Positions 16,303 through 24,798 of a stretch of DNA of 27,361 nucleotides are shown here, piece by piece. Origin of the DNA: JAJTFW01 sp964584995. GTDB taxonomy: Bacteria; Bacteroidota; Bacteroidia; AKYH767-A; OLB10. The position numbers were made by a program, and so were the translations under genes. Under the pieces are notes generated by a model. That model was given only the letters and a program-made list of their open reading frames with translations, had not been told where the DNA came from and ran no database searches. The DNA lies in contig CAZPCA010000020.1 in the NCBI GenBank assembly GCA_964584995.1, forward strand, positions 1-27,361, read 5' to 3'. Position 1 is the first letter of the stretch, and every line of letters starts with the position of its first letter.

Positions 16303-16884
16303 ATGAAAAAAATCGCCAATTATTTTTTCCAGGGCCTGCTCTTCGTGGTGCCGGCAGCGGTTACCTTCTATGTGGTGTACCTGGCCATCCTCTGGATGGA
16401 GAATCTTCTGCCGATCCGTGTGCCCATTCCAGTTCCGGGTGCGGAAAACTTCAACCTGCCCGGTTTAGGCATCCTCATTATTCTCGCTGTCATCACTTTC
16501 CTGGGATACATCGGTACGCGCTTCGTCCGGAATCCTTTCTTCCTGATGTTCGAAGGGTTGATGGAGCGTACGCCCTTGCTGAAAGTGATTTATTCCTCGG
16601 TGAAGGATCTCATAGAGGCTTTCGTGGGTGAAAAGAAACGTTTCAATCAGCCGGTACTTGTCACGGTCAACCAGCATCCCTCGGTTCAGCGTATCGGGTT
16701 TGTGACGGAGAACGATCTGTCGCAGCTGGGCCTGGGTCCGGAGAAAGTAGCCGTTTACCTTCCGTTTTCCTATGGCTTCAACGGACAACTCGTCATTGTA
16801 GATGCCGCACAGATTCAGCCTGTGGAGGCATCAGGAACCGAAATGATGAAGTTTGTAATTTCGGGCGGTGTTACGGATATATGA
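16303..16884 (+). CDS. DUF502 family inner-membrane protein
   Basis: A 193-residue membrane protein. I use ATG 16303 (MKKIANYFFQGLLFVVPAAV) rather than the start 30 bases upstream, because it gives the family's usual beginning and leaves the promoter box free. Two transmembrane segments are visible (about 9-31 and 53-75), followed by the conserved GTRFVRNPFFLMFEGLMERTP, an IYSSVKDLIEAFVGEKKRF segment, and a soluble C-terminal half with VYLPFSYGFNGQLVIVDA. Function is unknown in bacteria; plant homologues (COV1-like) act in membrane trafficking. It is the first gene of an operon, since its TGA (16882-16884) overlaps the next ATG. Confidence 0.92.
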   Translation: MKKIANYFFQGLLFVVPAAVTFYVVYLAILWMENLLPIRVPIPVPGAENFNLPGLGILIILAVITFLGYIGTRFVRNPFFLMFEGLMERTPLLKVIYSSVKDLIEAFVGEKKRFNQPVLVTVNQHPSVQRIGFVTENDLSQLGLGPEKVAVYLPFSYGFNGQLVIVDAAQIQPVEASGTEMMKFVISGGVTDI

Positions 16885-17570
16885 CGAAACATGAAACACC
16901 TGATCCATTGGTGAAAAAACTATTTTTTCTTCTGTTGCTTCTTGCTTCCCTGTCCGGATTCGGCCAGAAGGTAAGCATTGAATACGCCATCGATCAGGTC
17001 GGTGATGGCTATAACTCTACCTGCAGGGTGAAGATTCCCCATGCTTCGGAAAAAATACTGGACAGGCGCTGGACCAATTTTCTCAAGGACAACAAAGGCA
17101 AGGTAAGGACTTCAAAAGGTCAAACCCGTGGCGAAAATGTTCGCATCAATGGGCTGGGCCATGATTCGCTGCAGTTTTATTCGCGCTACATGGAAGATGC
17201 CGACGGTATGCTGCTGAAAGTGGCAGTCATGCGCGGAGGAGCCTTCCTTTCTTTCAAAGACAACAACTCTTTCAACAGGCAGCTTGAAAATATCCTGCTC
17301 GATTTTGCGTTGACGGTTTCCAAAGAGGGGTTGGACAGAAAAGTGGAAGAAGCCGAGGCGATGTTGGCCTCCAGCAAAAAAGAACAGAACGGTTTGGTGA
17401 AAACCAACGAACGCTTGTCGCTCGAAAATGAAAACATGAAGAAGCGGATTTCGGAGAACGAAGCGACCATTTCTTCCAATGCGGCAAAAACAGAAGAACT
17501 AACACTGAAAATACAGACACAACAAGGCGTGGTAGAGCAATTGCGCGCCAAATTCAGCGAATTGAAATGA
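16881..17570 (+). CDS. Exported coiled-coil protein of unknown function
   Basis: A 229-residue protein translated from an ATG that overlaps the DUF502 stop by 4 bases (ATGA). It has a signal peptide (VKKLFFLLLLLASLSGFGQ, preceded by about 11 extra residues, so an internal start is possible at a GTG near 16911). A small alpha/beta region follows (about 30-145, VSIEYAIDQVGDGYNSTCRV). The C-terminal 75 residues (about 150-229) are a continuous charged heptad coiled coil (KVEEAEAMLASSKKEQNG ... QTQQGVVEQLRAKFSELK). I do not recognise a family. A periplasmic scaffold or partner for the DUF502 protein is possible from context only. Its TGA overlaps the start of the threonine dehydrogenase gene. Confidence 0.8.
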   Translation: MTKHETPDPLVKKLFFLLLLLASLSGFGQKVSIEYAIDQVGDGYNSTCRVKIPHASEKILDRRWTNFLKDNKGKVRTSKGQTRGENVRINGLGHDSLQFYSRYMEDADGMLLKVAVMRGGAFLSFKDNNSFNRQLENILLDFALTVSKEGLDRKVEEAEAMLASSKKEQNGLVKTNERLSLENENMKKRISENEATISSNAAKTEELTLKIQTQQGVVEQLRAKFSELK

Positions 17571-18538
17571 TGGATACGACTAAGGGAGATACCATACTGG
17601 TACTTGGAGCAGCGGGTCAGATAGGAACAGACCTGGTACTGACATTGCGTGAGACGTACGGACACCATAGCGTGATCGCATCCGATCTGCGCAATCCCGG
17701 AGGACCGGTGAGCGAAGGAGGTCCTTTTGTACAATTGGATGTACTCGATGCACAGGCTGTTGCTGACGTGATCCGCACGCACAAAGTGAAAGAAGTCTAT
17801 TTGCTGGCCGCGTTGCTGAGTGCTACCGCCGAACAGCAGATAAAGTTCGCCTGGAAGCTCAATATGGAAGGATTGTTCATCCTGCTCGATATCGCCCGTG
17901 ACCTAGGTGGCCTGAAAGTTTTCTGGCCAAGCAGCATTGCTGTCTTTGGTCCAACCACGCCTCGTGACAACACTCCTCAGTATACCGTGATGGAGCCCAC
18001 CACCGTGTATGGCATCTCTAAGCTGGCCGGTGAGCGATGGTGTGAATATTACTTCAATAAGTTCGGGGTGGATGTGCGCAGTATCCGTTATCCCGGACTC
18101 ATCAGCTACAAAGCCCAGCCGGGAGGAGGCACCACCGATTATGCCGTCGATATCTACCACCAGGCCCTAGATAAAGGACGTTATACCTGTTTCCTCAAGG
18201 AAGATACCGCCTTGCCGATGATGTATATGCCCGATGCCATCCGCGCGACGATGGAACTGATGGCGGCGCCGCCTTCGCAGGTGAAAATCCGTAGCAGTTA
18301 CAACCTCGGTGGAATCAGTTTCACTCCCCGTGAAATCGCCGCAGAAATTGCAAAGCACCTTCCGGGATTCGTCGTGGACTATGCTCCCGACTTCCGTCAG
18401 GAGATCGCCGATTCCTGGCCCAACAGCATCGATGACTCCCGTGCACAGGAAGACTGGGGTTTCCGTTGCCGCCACGACCTGTCGGGGATGACCAGCGATA
18501 TGCTCAAGCACCTTACCGCTGCGCGACAGCTGGTTTGA
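17567..18538 (+). CDS. L-threonine 3-dehydrogenase, SDR (epimerase-like) type
   Basis: A 323-residue NAD-dependent enzyme of the extended SDR family that oxidises L-threonine to 2-amino-3-ketobutyrate, the first step of conversion to glycine and acetyl-CoA. Visible are the Rossmann motif GAAGQIG (about 14-20), QLDVLD, the LLAALLSATAEQ segment specific to this TDH subgroup, SSIAVFGP with the catalytic Ser (about 123-125), the YGISK catalytic Tyr-Lys pair (about 148-152), and YPGLISYKAQPGGGTTDYA. It is unrelated to the zinc-dependent MDR-type Tdh of E. coli, so I leave the symbol blank. Two adjacent ATGs (17567 and 17570) are possible starts; either overlaps or abuts the preceding gene, so translational coupling is likely. 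No partner kbl gene is adjacent. Confidence 0.93.
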   Translation: MMDTTKGDTILVLGAAGQIGTDLVLTLRETYGHHSVIASDLRNPGGPVSEGGPFVQLDVLDAQAVADVIRTHKVKEVYLLAALLSATAEQQIKFAWKLNMEGLFILLDIARDLGGLKVFWPSSIAVFGPTTPRDNTPQYTVMEPTTVYGISKLAGERWCEYYFNKFGVDVRSIRYPGLISYKAQPGGGTTDYAVDIYHQALDKGRYTCFLKEDTALPMMYMPDAIRATMELMAAPPSQVKIRSSYNLGGISFTPREIAAEIAKHLPGFVVDYAPDFRQEIADSWPNSIDDSRAQEDWGFRCRHDLSGMTSDMLKHLTAARQLV

Positions 18539-18638
18539 TCCTGCAGGCAGAAGCCTCAGCGGTGGACAAGAAATCTTATTGTCTTAGTCCTCTTCTCCAA
18601 CAGTGACTCCAGATTTTTTTCAGGTAATCTCATAGCTT

Positions 18639-20114
18639 ATGAACCATCCATTATACATCACCAACTCCCTCTCGCGGCAGCGGGAACAGTTCATTCCCCT
18701 GAATCCTCCCTTTGTGGGCTTGTACGTATGTGGGCCGACGGTGTACGGTGAAGCCCACCTGGGACATGCGCGTCCTTACATCACGTTCGACGTCTTGAGC
18801 AGATACATGACGCACCTGGGCTACAAGGTGCGCTACGTGCGCAACATCACCGATGTAGGCCACCTGGAGAACGATGCAGACGGGTGTGAGGATAAGATCG
18901 CCAAGAAAGCGCGGTTGGAACAGCTGGAGCCGATGGAGGTGGTGGAGCTGTACACCGGTAGTTTCCATGAGTCCATGCGTATGCTCAACAACCAGGCGCC
19001 CGGTATCGAGCCACGCGCATCCGGCCACATCATCGAGCAGATTGAGATGATCCGGAAAATCATGGATAACGGCTATGCCTATGTGTCCAATGGCTCGGTA
19101 TATTTCGATGTTATCCGCTACAGCCAGTCGAACGATTACGGGAAGCTCAGCGGCCGCGTCATCGAGGAACTCATTGCGGGAGCAGGCAATGAGCGACGTG
19201 AGCTGGAAGGGCAGGAGGAGAAGCGGCATCCCGCCGACTTCGCCCTGTGGAAAAAAGCCTCGCCGGAGCACATCATGCGTTGGCCTTCGCCCTGGAGCGA
19301 TGGATTCCCCGGCTGGCACATCGAATGTTCTGCGATGAGCAAAAAATACCTTGGCGAAACATTCGATATCCACGGTGGCGGCATGGACCTGCTTTTCCCC
19401 CACCATGAAAGCGAGATCGCCCAGTCCAAAGGCAGCTGCGGACAGGCTCCAGTACGTTACTGGATGCACAACAATATGATCACCATCAACGGACAGAAGA
19501 TGGGGAAGTCGCTGGGTAATTTCATCACCCTGAAGCAATTGTTTACGGGGGAGCATGCGCTGTTACAACAAGCGTTCAGTCCGATGACCATACGGTTTTT
19601 CATCCTGCAGGCACATTACCGCAGCACCCTCGACTTCAGTAACGAAGGCTTGCAGGCGGCGGAGAAAGGCATGAACCGCCTGATGTCGGCCGTGGATCTG
19701 CTGGATGGACTCACGCCGGGAAATGCATCCACCTCTGATGTCAGGCAGCTGCGCCAGCGCGCCTACGAGGCCCTCAACGACGATCTCAACACTGCGATAG
19801 CCATTTCACAACTTTTCGAAGGGGCACGCATCATCAATTCGGTCAATGGTGGAACAGAGTCGCTCACGGCAGAGGATATCGCCCATCTGAAAGAGACCAT
19901 GCAGCTCTTCGTATTTGATATCCTGGGTTTGAAATCGGAGACCAAAGGAAACGACGACGATCTGAAAGGGGTGATGGAGCTGCTGCTTGCCTTGCGTGCA
20001 GAGGCCAAGGCAAAGAAGGATTTTGCCACTTCCGATAAGATCCGCGATGAATTGAACCGCCTGAAGTTTGTCATCAAGGACGGCAAAGAAGGAACAACCT
20101 GGAGCAAGAACTGA
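18639..20114 (+). CDS. cysS: Cysteinyl-tRNA synthetase
   Basis: A 491-residue class I synthetase that charges tRNA-Cys. It has the N-terminal LYVCGPTVYGEAHLGHARPY block with the HIGH-type motif HLGHA (about 41) and the first zinc Cys. The other expected zinc ligands are in GWHIECSAM and HGGGMDLLFPHHESE, and the KMSKS loop is present as KMGKSLGN (about 287). The DALR-type anticodon helix region and a C-terminal IRDELNRLKFVIKDGKEGTTW segment complete it. Gly in place of Ser in KMSKS is usual in Bacteroidota enzymes as far as I know. A long ELEGQEEKRHPADFALWKK insert region is intact. The 100 bases upstream (18539-18638) hold no clear promoter or terminator. Its TGA overlaps the ATG of the following M28 gene by one base (TGATG). 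Confidence 0.97.
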   Translation: MNHPLYITNSLSRQREQFIPLNPPFVGLYVCGPTVYGEAHLGHARPYITFDVLSRYMTHLGYKVRYVRNITDVGHLENDADGCEDKIAKKARLEQLEPMEVVELYTGSFHESMRMLNNQAPGIEPRASGHIIEQIEMIRKIMDNGYAYVSNGSVYFDVIRYSQSNDYGKLSGRVIEELIAGAGNERRELEGQEEKRHPADFALWKKASPEHIMRWPSPWSDGFPGWHIECSAMSKKYLGETFDIHGGGMDLLFPHHESEIAQSKGSCGQAPVRYWMHNNMITINGQKMGKSLGNFITLKQLFTGEHALLQQAFSPMTIRFFILQAHYRSTLDFSNEGLQAAEKGMNRLMSAVDLLDGLTPGNASTSDVRQLRQRAYEALNDDLNTAIAISQLFEGARIINSVNGGTESLTAEDIAHLKETMQLFVFDILGLKSETKGNDDDLKGVMELLLALRAEAKAKKDFATSDKIRDELNRLKFVIKDGKEGTTWSKN

Positions 20115-21121
20115 TGAAGCATTCACCTTTCAACCGTATTGCAGCCTATTCAGGGTTGTTCCTCATGGCCTTTCTGGTGGCCTGTACCGGTGACAAGCCG
20201 AAAGAAGCCTCGCATACTGAAAATCCTCCCGGGCCAAGCTTTCCGGCACCGGCCTTTAATGCGGATTCAGCGAAGGCGTATGTGCAGCAGCAGGTGGATT
20301 TCGGTCCACGCGTACCTAACACCCGTGCACATGTGCAATGCGGCGACTGGTTGATCACCAGGCTGCAGGGCTGGGCTGATACCGTCATCGTACAACCATT
20401 CAGGGCTCGGGCGTTTGATGGTACGGTGCTGAACGGGCGTAACATCGTGGCTTCCTTTCATCCGGAATTGGGCAACAGGATTTTGTTGTGTGCGCACTGG
20501 GATACCCGTCCCTTCGCCGACCAGGACGATGAGCGTACAGCAGAGCCCATCGACGGCGCCAATGACGGCGCCAGCGGGGTAGGTGTCTTGCTCGAAATAG
20601 CGCGCAACCTCCATCTGGATACCGCCAAAGCCGCAGTCGATATCATCCTCTTCGACGTGGAGGACTACGGTCAGCCCGACGACAGCAAACTGCCCCCCGT
20701 ACAGGACTCCTACTGCCTGGGATCCCAGCACTGGGCCAGGAATTTCCATGTGCCGAATTACGTGGCGCGTTTCGGTATTTTGCTGGACATGGTGGGCAAT
20801 ACACAGGCGCGTTTCACCAGAGAAGGCACATCCGTACAGTTTGCTCCCTATGTGGTGGACCAGGTTTGGAAGACAGCCGCAGGACTTGGTTACGGCGCTT
20901 ACTTCGTGGAAGAAAACACCAAGGCCATCATCGACGATCACTATTATGTGAACAGGCTCGCCGGAATCAAATGCATCGATATCATCCACTATCAGCAGGA
21001 TAGTCCTTCCAACTTCTGGACCCATTGGCATACCCATGGCGATACCATGGATAAAATCGATGCTCAGACGCTGAAGGCTGTAGGACAAACGGTTTTGCAG
21101 GTGGTTTACAACGAGTTGTAA
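20114..21121 (+). CDS. M28 family zinc peptidase / glutaminyl-cyclase-like lipoprotein
   Basis: A 335-residue protein with a lipoprotein signal peptide (LFLMAFLVAC, lipobox Cys at about residue 24, followed by TGDKPKEAS), so it is probably membrane anchored and faces the periplasm or surface. The M28 co-catalytic zinc ligands are all visible: CAHWDTRPF (His, about 128), GANDGASGV (Asp, about 150), FDVEDYG (Glu pair, about 183), LLDMVG (Asp, about 225) and HTHGDTMD (His, about 307). The size and the DxxDDHYYVNRLAGI region resemble the bacterial/animal glutaminyl cyclase branch, which makes N-terminal pyroglutamate, as well as aminopeptidases; I cannot decide between the two. ATG 20114 overlaps the cysS stop, so it is translationally coupled to cysS. 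Confidence 0.9.
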   Translation: MKHSPFNRIAAYSGLFLMAFLVACTGDKPKEASHTENPPGPSFPAPAFNADSAKAYVQQQVDFGPRVPNTRAHVQCGDWLITRLQGWADTVIVQPFRARAFDGTVLNGRNIVASFHPELGNRILLCAHWDTRPFADQDDERTAEPIDGANDGASGVGVLLEIARNLHLDTAKAAVDIILFDVEDYGQPDDSKLPPVQDSYCLGSQHWARNFHVPNYVARFGILLDMVGNTQARFTREGTSVQFAPYVVDQVWKTAAGLGYGAYFVEENTKAIIDDHYYVNRLAGIKCIDIIHYQQDSPSNFWTHWHTHGDTMDKIDAQTLKAVGQTVLQVVYNEL

Positions 21122-21211
21122 GCCGGTTTGAAAGCGTGCAGCCAAACAAATTGAAAAATGAGTTGTTCGTGAATTAAACCTTTGGTGCGGATATCACTCC
21201 ACTCCCGCGTC

Positions 21212-21219
21212 TATATTTG
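21212..21219 (+). promoter_or_regulatory. -7 promoter element TATATTTG
   Basis: An exact TAnnTTTG match 27 bases before ATG 21247. It also tells against the upstream in-frame start at 21217, which would sit inside the box. A TTTG at 21181-21184 is too far upstream (27 bases) to be a standard -33 element. Confidence 0.6.
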
Positions 21220-21246
21220 CTCCTTCCTACACTACCACCTCCTCCA

Positions 21247-23757
21247 ATGCGCTTCCTGATCCTGCTAACGCTGATTCTCCATTATTCTGCTCCGCTTACT
21301 GCACAGACACCTCCCGTGCGTGACAGTACTCGGTTCCGGGGCATGATGAAAGATTCGTCTTTTTTCAAGAATATGCCCCAGACAGGGAAGGTGATCGGAG
21401 TCTTGCGCGACTCGGCTTCCCGTGAGCCCATGGAGTTCGCTTCTGTGGCCTTGCTACGATCGCGTGACAGCAGTATCGCAGGCGGAACGCTGACGGATGC
21501 CAAGGGGAATTTCAGGATGGAAGAGCTCATGCCCGGACGCTATTTCATCCGCATCACCTCTATCGGTTACCGACAGCTCGACTCCAAGCCCTTCCTCCTT
21601 ACACCTCAGGATCCGCTGAAGGACTTTGGCAATGTGTGGATGCCCCCGTCTCAGCGTATCCTCAAGGAAGCAGAAGTGGTCGGTGAAAAAGTGGAATACA
21701 CCAACTCGCTGGACAAAAAAGTGTACAATGTCGACAAAACCCTGATCAATGCGGGTGGCTCTGTTTCCGAGGTCTTGCAAAACATCCCTTCTGTGAATGT
21801 GGACATCGACGGGAAAATCAGTCTGCGGGGCAGTGAACAGGTCACTGTGCTGATAGACGGTAAACCTGCCGGACTCACCGGCGACAACCGCGGTGCAATT
21901 CTGCAGCAACTTCCGGCCAGCAGTATTGAAGAGATTGAAGTGGTCACCAATCCATCCTCCAAATACGATGCGGAAGGCACCTCCGGCATCATCAATATCA
22001 AAACCAAGAAAGGCAAGAACCCCGGCATCAACGGGAATATCACTGTAGGTGCAGGAACGAATGACAAGTACAACGCTTCGCTCAGTCTCAATCGCCGTAC
22101 GAAGAAAAGCAATAGTTTTTTCAATTACTCCTACCGCGATGACCGACGTGATTTCAGTTCGAATACCACGCGTACCAACACTTATTTTCCGGGTAGTTTG
22201 TCTTATTTTATCTCTGACGGAGACGGCTATAACGACAATATTTCCAACAATTTTCGGGCGGGAATCGACCTCTACCTGAACGATTACAACACACTGGGGT
22301 TCTCCGGCAGTTTCAATGACCGTATCGAGTACAGAAGCGATGACAATTTCACCCGTGAAGAGAATGCGCTGAGGAGCGTAGTGGGAGGATTTGACCGCTT
22401 TTCCAAAACCGACGAAGACAACCAGCTTGCTGACGGGTCCATCGACTACCGCAGGACCTTTCCCGGCACCAAAAAGGAGCTCACGGCATCCATGAGCATG
22501 AACAGGAGCGACCGGACGGCATCTAACGATCTTGCAACGACCTTTCCGTACGATGTTTCACTTTCCGATTTAAAGCAACAGCTCAATACCGCTAACGTAT
22601 CGTACAACGGAACGGCGCAGGTGGATTTCGTACTCCCTCAATCCACGTTCAAACTCGAGATGGGCTTGAAGACCACCTACCGCAGTAACGATAGCCGACA
22701 AACCTCAGACAGGTACGATTTTGATACGCAGGAGTGGATCGGTGACACCTTGTTCACCGACCGCTTCATCTTCGACGAGTGGGTGTATGCAGGATACCTG
22801 CAATGGTCGGGGCGCTGGAAGATTTTTGAACTGAGCGCCGGACTTCGTGCAGAGCAGACACTCCTGGGCGGAACATCCGAAAGTGCCGATACAAGTTTCA
22901 CCCGCGACTTCCTCAACCTGTTCCCTTCCGGTGCCATAAAATACACCTTCAGCGAGGGGAAGGATATTCAGCTGAGTTACAGCCGCCGTATCAGCAGGCC
23001 ACGCGAGCAGCAATTGAATCCCTTCCGGAATATTTCCGATTCCATCAACGTGTTTGTGGGCAATCCGGGCATCATGCCGGAACTGACCAATTCACTCGAG
23101 CTCGGATACGTAGGCCGTTTCGGCGAGCAAAGCTATTCTTTCAGCGTTTTCTACCGCCAGACTGTGGATAATTCCCAGCGGTTCCGGACGGTGGATGATT
23201 CGACACAGGTTTCCACTCAGACATTTGTCAATTACGGCAGCTCGGAAAATCTCGGCTTCGAATTCGTGTTGCGGAACTCCTTCCTCAAACTCTTTACCAC
23301 CTCATTGAGTGCTACCTTGTTCTACAATGTGGTGGACGGTACCAATATAGCACCGGAGCTGAGCAGCGAGGTTTGGAGCGGTGATGTACGCGGTTCGGTT
23401 TCCGTTCGTGTCAATAAGCAATTCTCCCTGCAGCTCACGGGCAATTACATGGCTCCACGCGAACAGCCTCAGGGGACCTTTCGGGGCATGAGCGGGGTGG
23501 ATTTCGGATTCAAATATGAATTCAAAGGCGGGAAGTGGACACTGAACGGGTCAGTCTCAGATATCTTTGACCAGCGCAATTTTACGATCGACAACCGTGC
23601 GGTGGGAGTGCGTCTGGAGGCCGTGCGTAAGCGGGAAACCCGGGTAGGCAGTTTCACGCTCACCTACCGCTTCGGCAAGGCAGAGCAAACACGTGACCGC
23701 AGACGCGGTAGTCGCGGAGCCGAGCAGATGCAGCAGAACGACATGATGGACTTTTAA
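21247..23757 (+). CDS. Outer-membrane beta-barrel protein (TonB-receptor-like, OMP_b-brl_3)
   Basis: An 836-residue outer-membrane protein from ATG 21247, chosen because it begins a normal signal peptide (MRFLILLTLILHYSAPLTAQ) and lies just after a perfect TATATTTG box. Order: a short linker, a carboxypeptidase-regulatory-like beta sandwich (about 45-130, IGVLRDSASREPMEFASVAL ... NFRMEELMPGRYFIRI), a plug domain (about 145-265, VYNVDKTLINAGGSVSEVL, IDGKPAGL, SIEEIEVVTNPSSKYDAEG), then a 22-strand-type barrel with alternating aromatic residues to the C-terminus. No TonB box is evident. The family is usually classed with TonB-dependent receptors but often has unknown cargo. The last 25 residues are unusually rich in Arg, Gln and Met and extend beyond the last expected strand (FTLTYRFGKAEQ), so a periplasmic tail is possible. 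Confidence 0.93.
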   Translation: MRFLILLTLILHYSAPLTAQTPPVRDSTRFRGMMKDSSFFKNMPQTGKVIGVLRDSASREPMEFASVALLRSRDSSIAGGTLTDAKGNFRMEELMPGRYFIRITSIGYRQLDSKPFLLTPQDPLKDFGNVWMPPSQRILKEAEVVGEKVEYTNSLDKKVYNVDKTLINAGGSVSEVLQNIPSVNVDIDGKISLRGSEQVTVLIDGKPAGLTGDNRGAILQQLPASSIEEIEVVTNPSSKYDAEGTSGIINIKTKKGKNPGINGNITVGAGTNDKYNASLSLNRRTKKSNSFFNYSYRDDRRDFSSNTTRTNTYFPGSLSYFISDGDGYNDNISNNFRAGIDLYLNDYNTLGFSGSFNDRIEYRSDDNFTREENALRSVVGGFDRFSKTDEDNQLADGSIDYRRTFPGTKKELTASMSMNRSDRTASNDLATTFPYDVSLSDLKQQLNTANVSYNGTAQVDFVLPQSTFKLEMGLKTTYRSNDSRQTSDRYDFDTQEWIGDTLFTDRFIFDEWVYAGYLQWSGRWKIFELSAGLRAEQTLLGGTSESADTSFTRDFLNLFPSGAIKYTFSEGKDIQLSYSRRISRPREQQLNPFRNISDSINVFVGNPGIMPELTNSLELGYVGRFGEQSYSFSVFYRQTVDNSQRFRTVDDSTQVSTQTFVNYGSSENLGFEFVLRNSFLKLFTTSLSATLFYNVVDGTNIAPELSSEVWSGDVRGSVSVRVNKQFSLQLTGNYMAPREQPQGTFRGMSGVDFGFKYEFKGGKWTLNGSVSDIFDQRNFTIDNRAVGVRLEAVRKRETRVGSFTLTYRFGKAEQTRDRRRGSRGAEQMQQNDMMDF

Positions 23758-23830
23758 CGATCTGCGTTGGGCTTCCGGTGTTCATACTATGGATTTAGAT
23801 TCAATCGGAGGACACTTTAGGCTGAATCTT

Positions 23831-24703
23831 ATGAAAAGGAGGAGTTTTATTACAACGGCTTCAGCCATGACGGCAGGGATTCTAACACTCAGGGATTTTG
23901 ATGCATTACTTTCCGGATTCGGTGCTGAACCCGATGAAATGCCGTCGCTGTTTGTCGGTCATGGAAGTCCGATGAACGCCATTGAAGAAAATGAATTCAG
24001 CAGGACATGGCGTAGTATGGGGCAATCCCTTCCAAGACCCAGGGCGATACTGTGCGTCAGCGCACATTGGATGACGCCGGGCCATACCTATGTCACCGCT
24101 GCGGAAAGACCACGTACCATTCACGACTTCGGTGGATTTCCCGAGGCTTTGTTCAAGCAGCAATACCCTGCGCCGGGTGCAACTGATTTCGCCCGCGATG
24201 CAATCCAATTAGACCATACCGCTTCCATACAACCCGGGCACGATTGGGGCTTTGACCACGGCTGCTGGTCCGTTTTGCTACAGATGTATCCGGGTGCAGA
24301 CATTCCTGTTTTTCAACTCAGTCTTGATTTGAATAAACCGCCCCAGTGGCACTATGAGCTGAGCCAGCGGCTGAAGTCGCTGCGGAAAAAAGGCGTCATG
24401 GTGATGGGTAGTGGCAATATAGTGCACAACCTTGGGCGGATGCAATGGAGCGACGCAGCTTACGACTGGGCATTGGAATTCGACACCTGGTCGAAGCAAC
24501 GGATTGCAGCCGGTGATCACCGTTCGCTGATTGATTATCATCTTCAGGGCGAGTTGGCGCGCTTGGCTATCCCCAGCAATGAGCATTATCTTCCCTTGCT
24601 GTATGTCTTGGCAATGCAGGATGCACAGGACCAGATGGCCTTTTTCAACGAAAAAACCACCTTGGGATCCGTTTCTATGCGTTCGGTTATTTTCAGTCGC
24701 TAA
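23831..24703 (+). CDS. DODA-type extradiol aromatic ring-opening dioxygenase with Tat-like leader
   Basis: A 290-residue LigB/YgiD-family enzyme. ATG 23831 is preferred over one 42 bases upstream because it begins MKRRSFITTASAMTAG, a twin-arginine-style leader with a weak hydrophobic stretch. The catalytic domain shows the expected metal ligands and conserved blocks: LFVGHGSPMNAIE (His), CVSAHWMTPG (His), HDFGGFPEALFKQQYP, WGFDHGCWSVL, GSGNIVHNL (His) and NEHYLPLLYVLAM. The family cleaves catechol-type rings such as 4,5-extradiol cleavage of DOPA; the physiological substrate in this organism is unknown. Such leaders occur in Bacteroidota homologues as far as I recall, whereas E. coli YgiD is cytosolic. 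It is separated by 73 bases from the outer-membrane gene upstream and by 95 bases from PBP1A downstream. Confidence 0.9.
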   Translation: MKRRSFITTASAMTAGILTLRDFDALLSGFGAEPDEMPSLFVGHGSPMNAIEENEFSRTWRSMGQSLPRPRAILCVSAHWMTPGHTYVTAAERPRTIHDFGGFPEALFKQQYPAPGATDFARDAIQLDHTASIQPGHDWGFDHGCWSVLLQMYPGADIPVFQLSLDLNKPPQWHYELSQRLKSLRKKGVMVMGSGNIVHNLGRMQWSDAAYDWALEFDTWSKQRIAAGDHRSLIDYHLQGELARLAIPSNEHYLPLLYVLAMQDAQDQMAFFNEKTTLGSVSMRSVIFSR

Positions 24704-24777
24704 ATATGGTTTAAGAAGCGCTGCTGGGAATTCACTGAAGCAACACCGATGGCCTCAGCAGCTACGCGGAAATCAAC

Positions 24778-24785
24778 TAAATTTG
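24778..24785 (+). promoter_or_regulatory. -7 promoter element TAAATTTG for the PBP1A gene
   Basis: An exact TAnnTTTG match, 13 bases before ATG 24799. No clear -33 TTTG is visible in the preceding bases. Confidence 0.6.
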
Positions 24786-24798
24786 ACTGCTCACGATC

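Noticed and set aside
18539..18638. Intergenic stretch before cysS checked for a tRNA, T-box or riboswitch
   Set aside because: No cloverleaf, no T-box or other conserved leader motif and no terminator hairpin could be found; Bacteroidota are also not known for T-box control of cysS.
18651..19556. 301-residue minus-strand frame opposite cysS
   Set aside because: Shadow of a conserved gene; no motifs, and the cysS reading explains every base.
20267..21145. 292-residue minus-strand frame opposite the M28 gene
   Set aside because: Antisense shadow; the M28 frame carries all zinc ligands in order.
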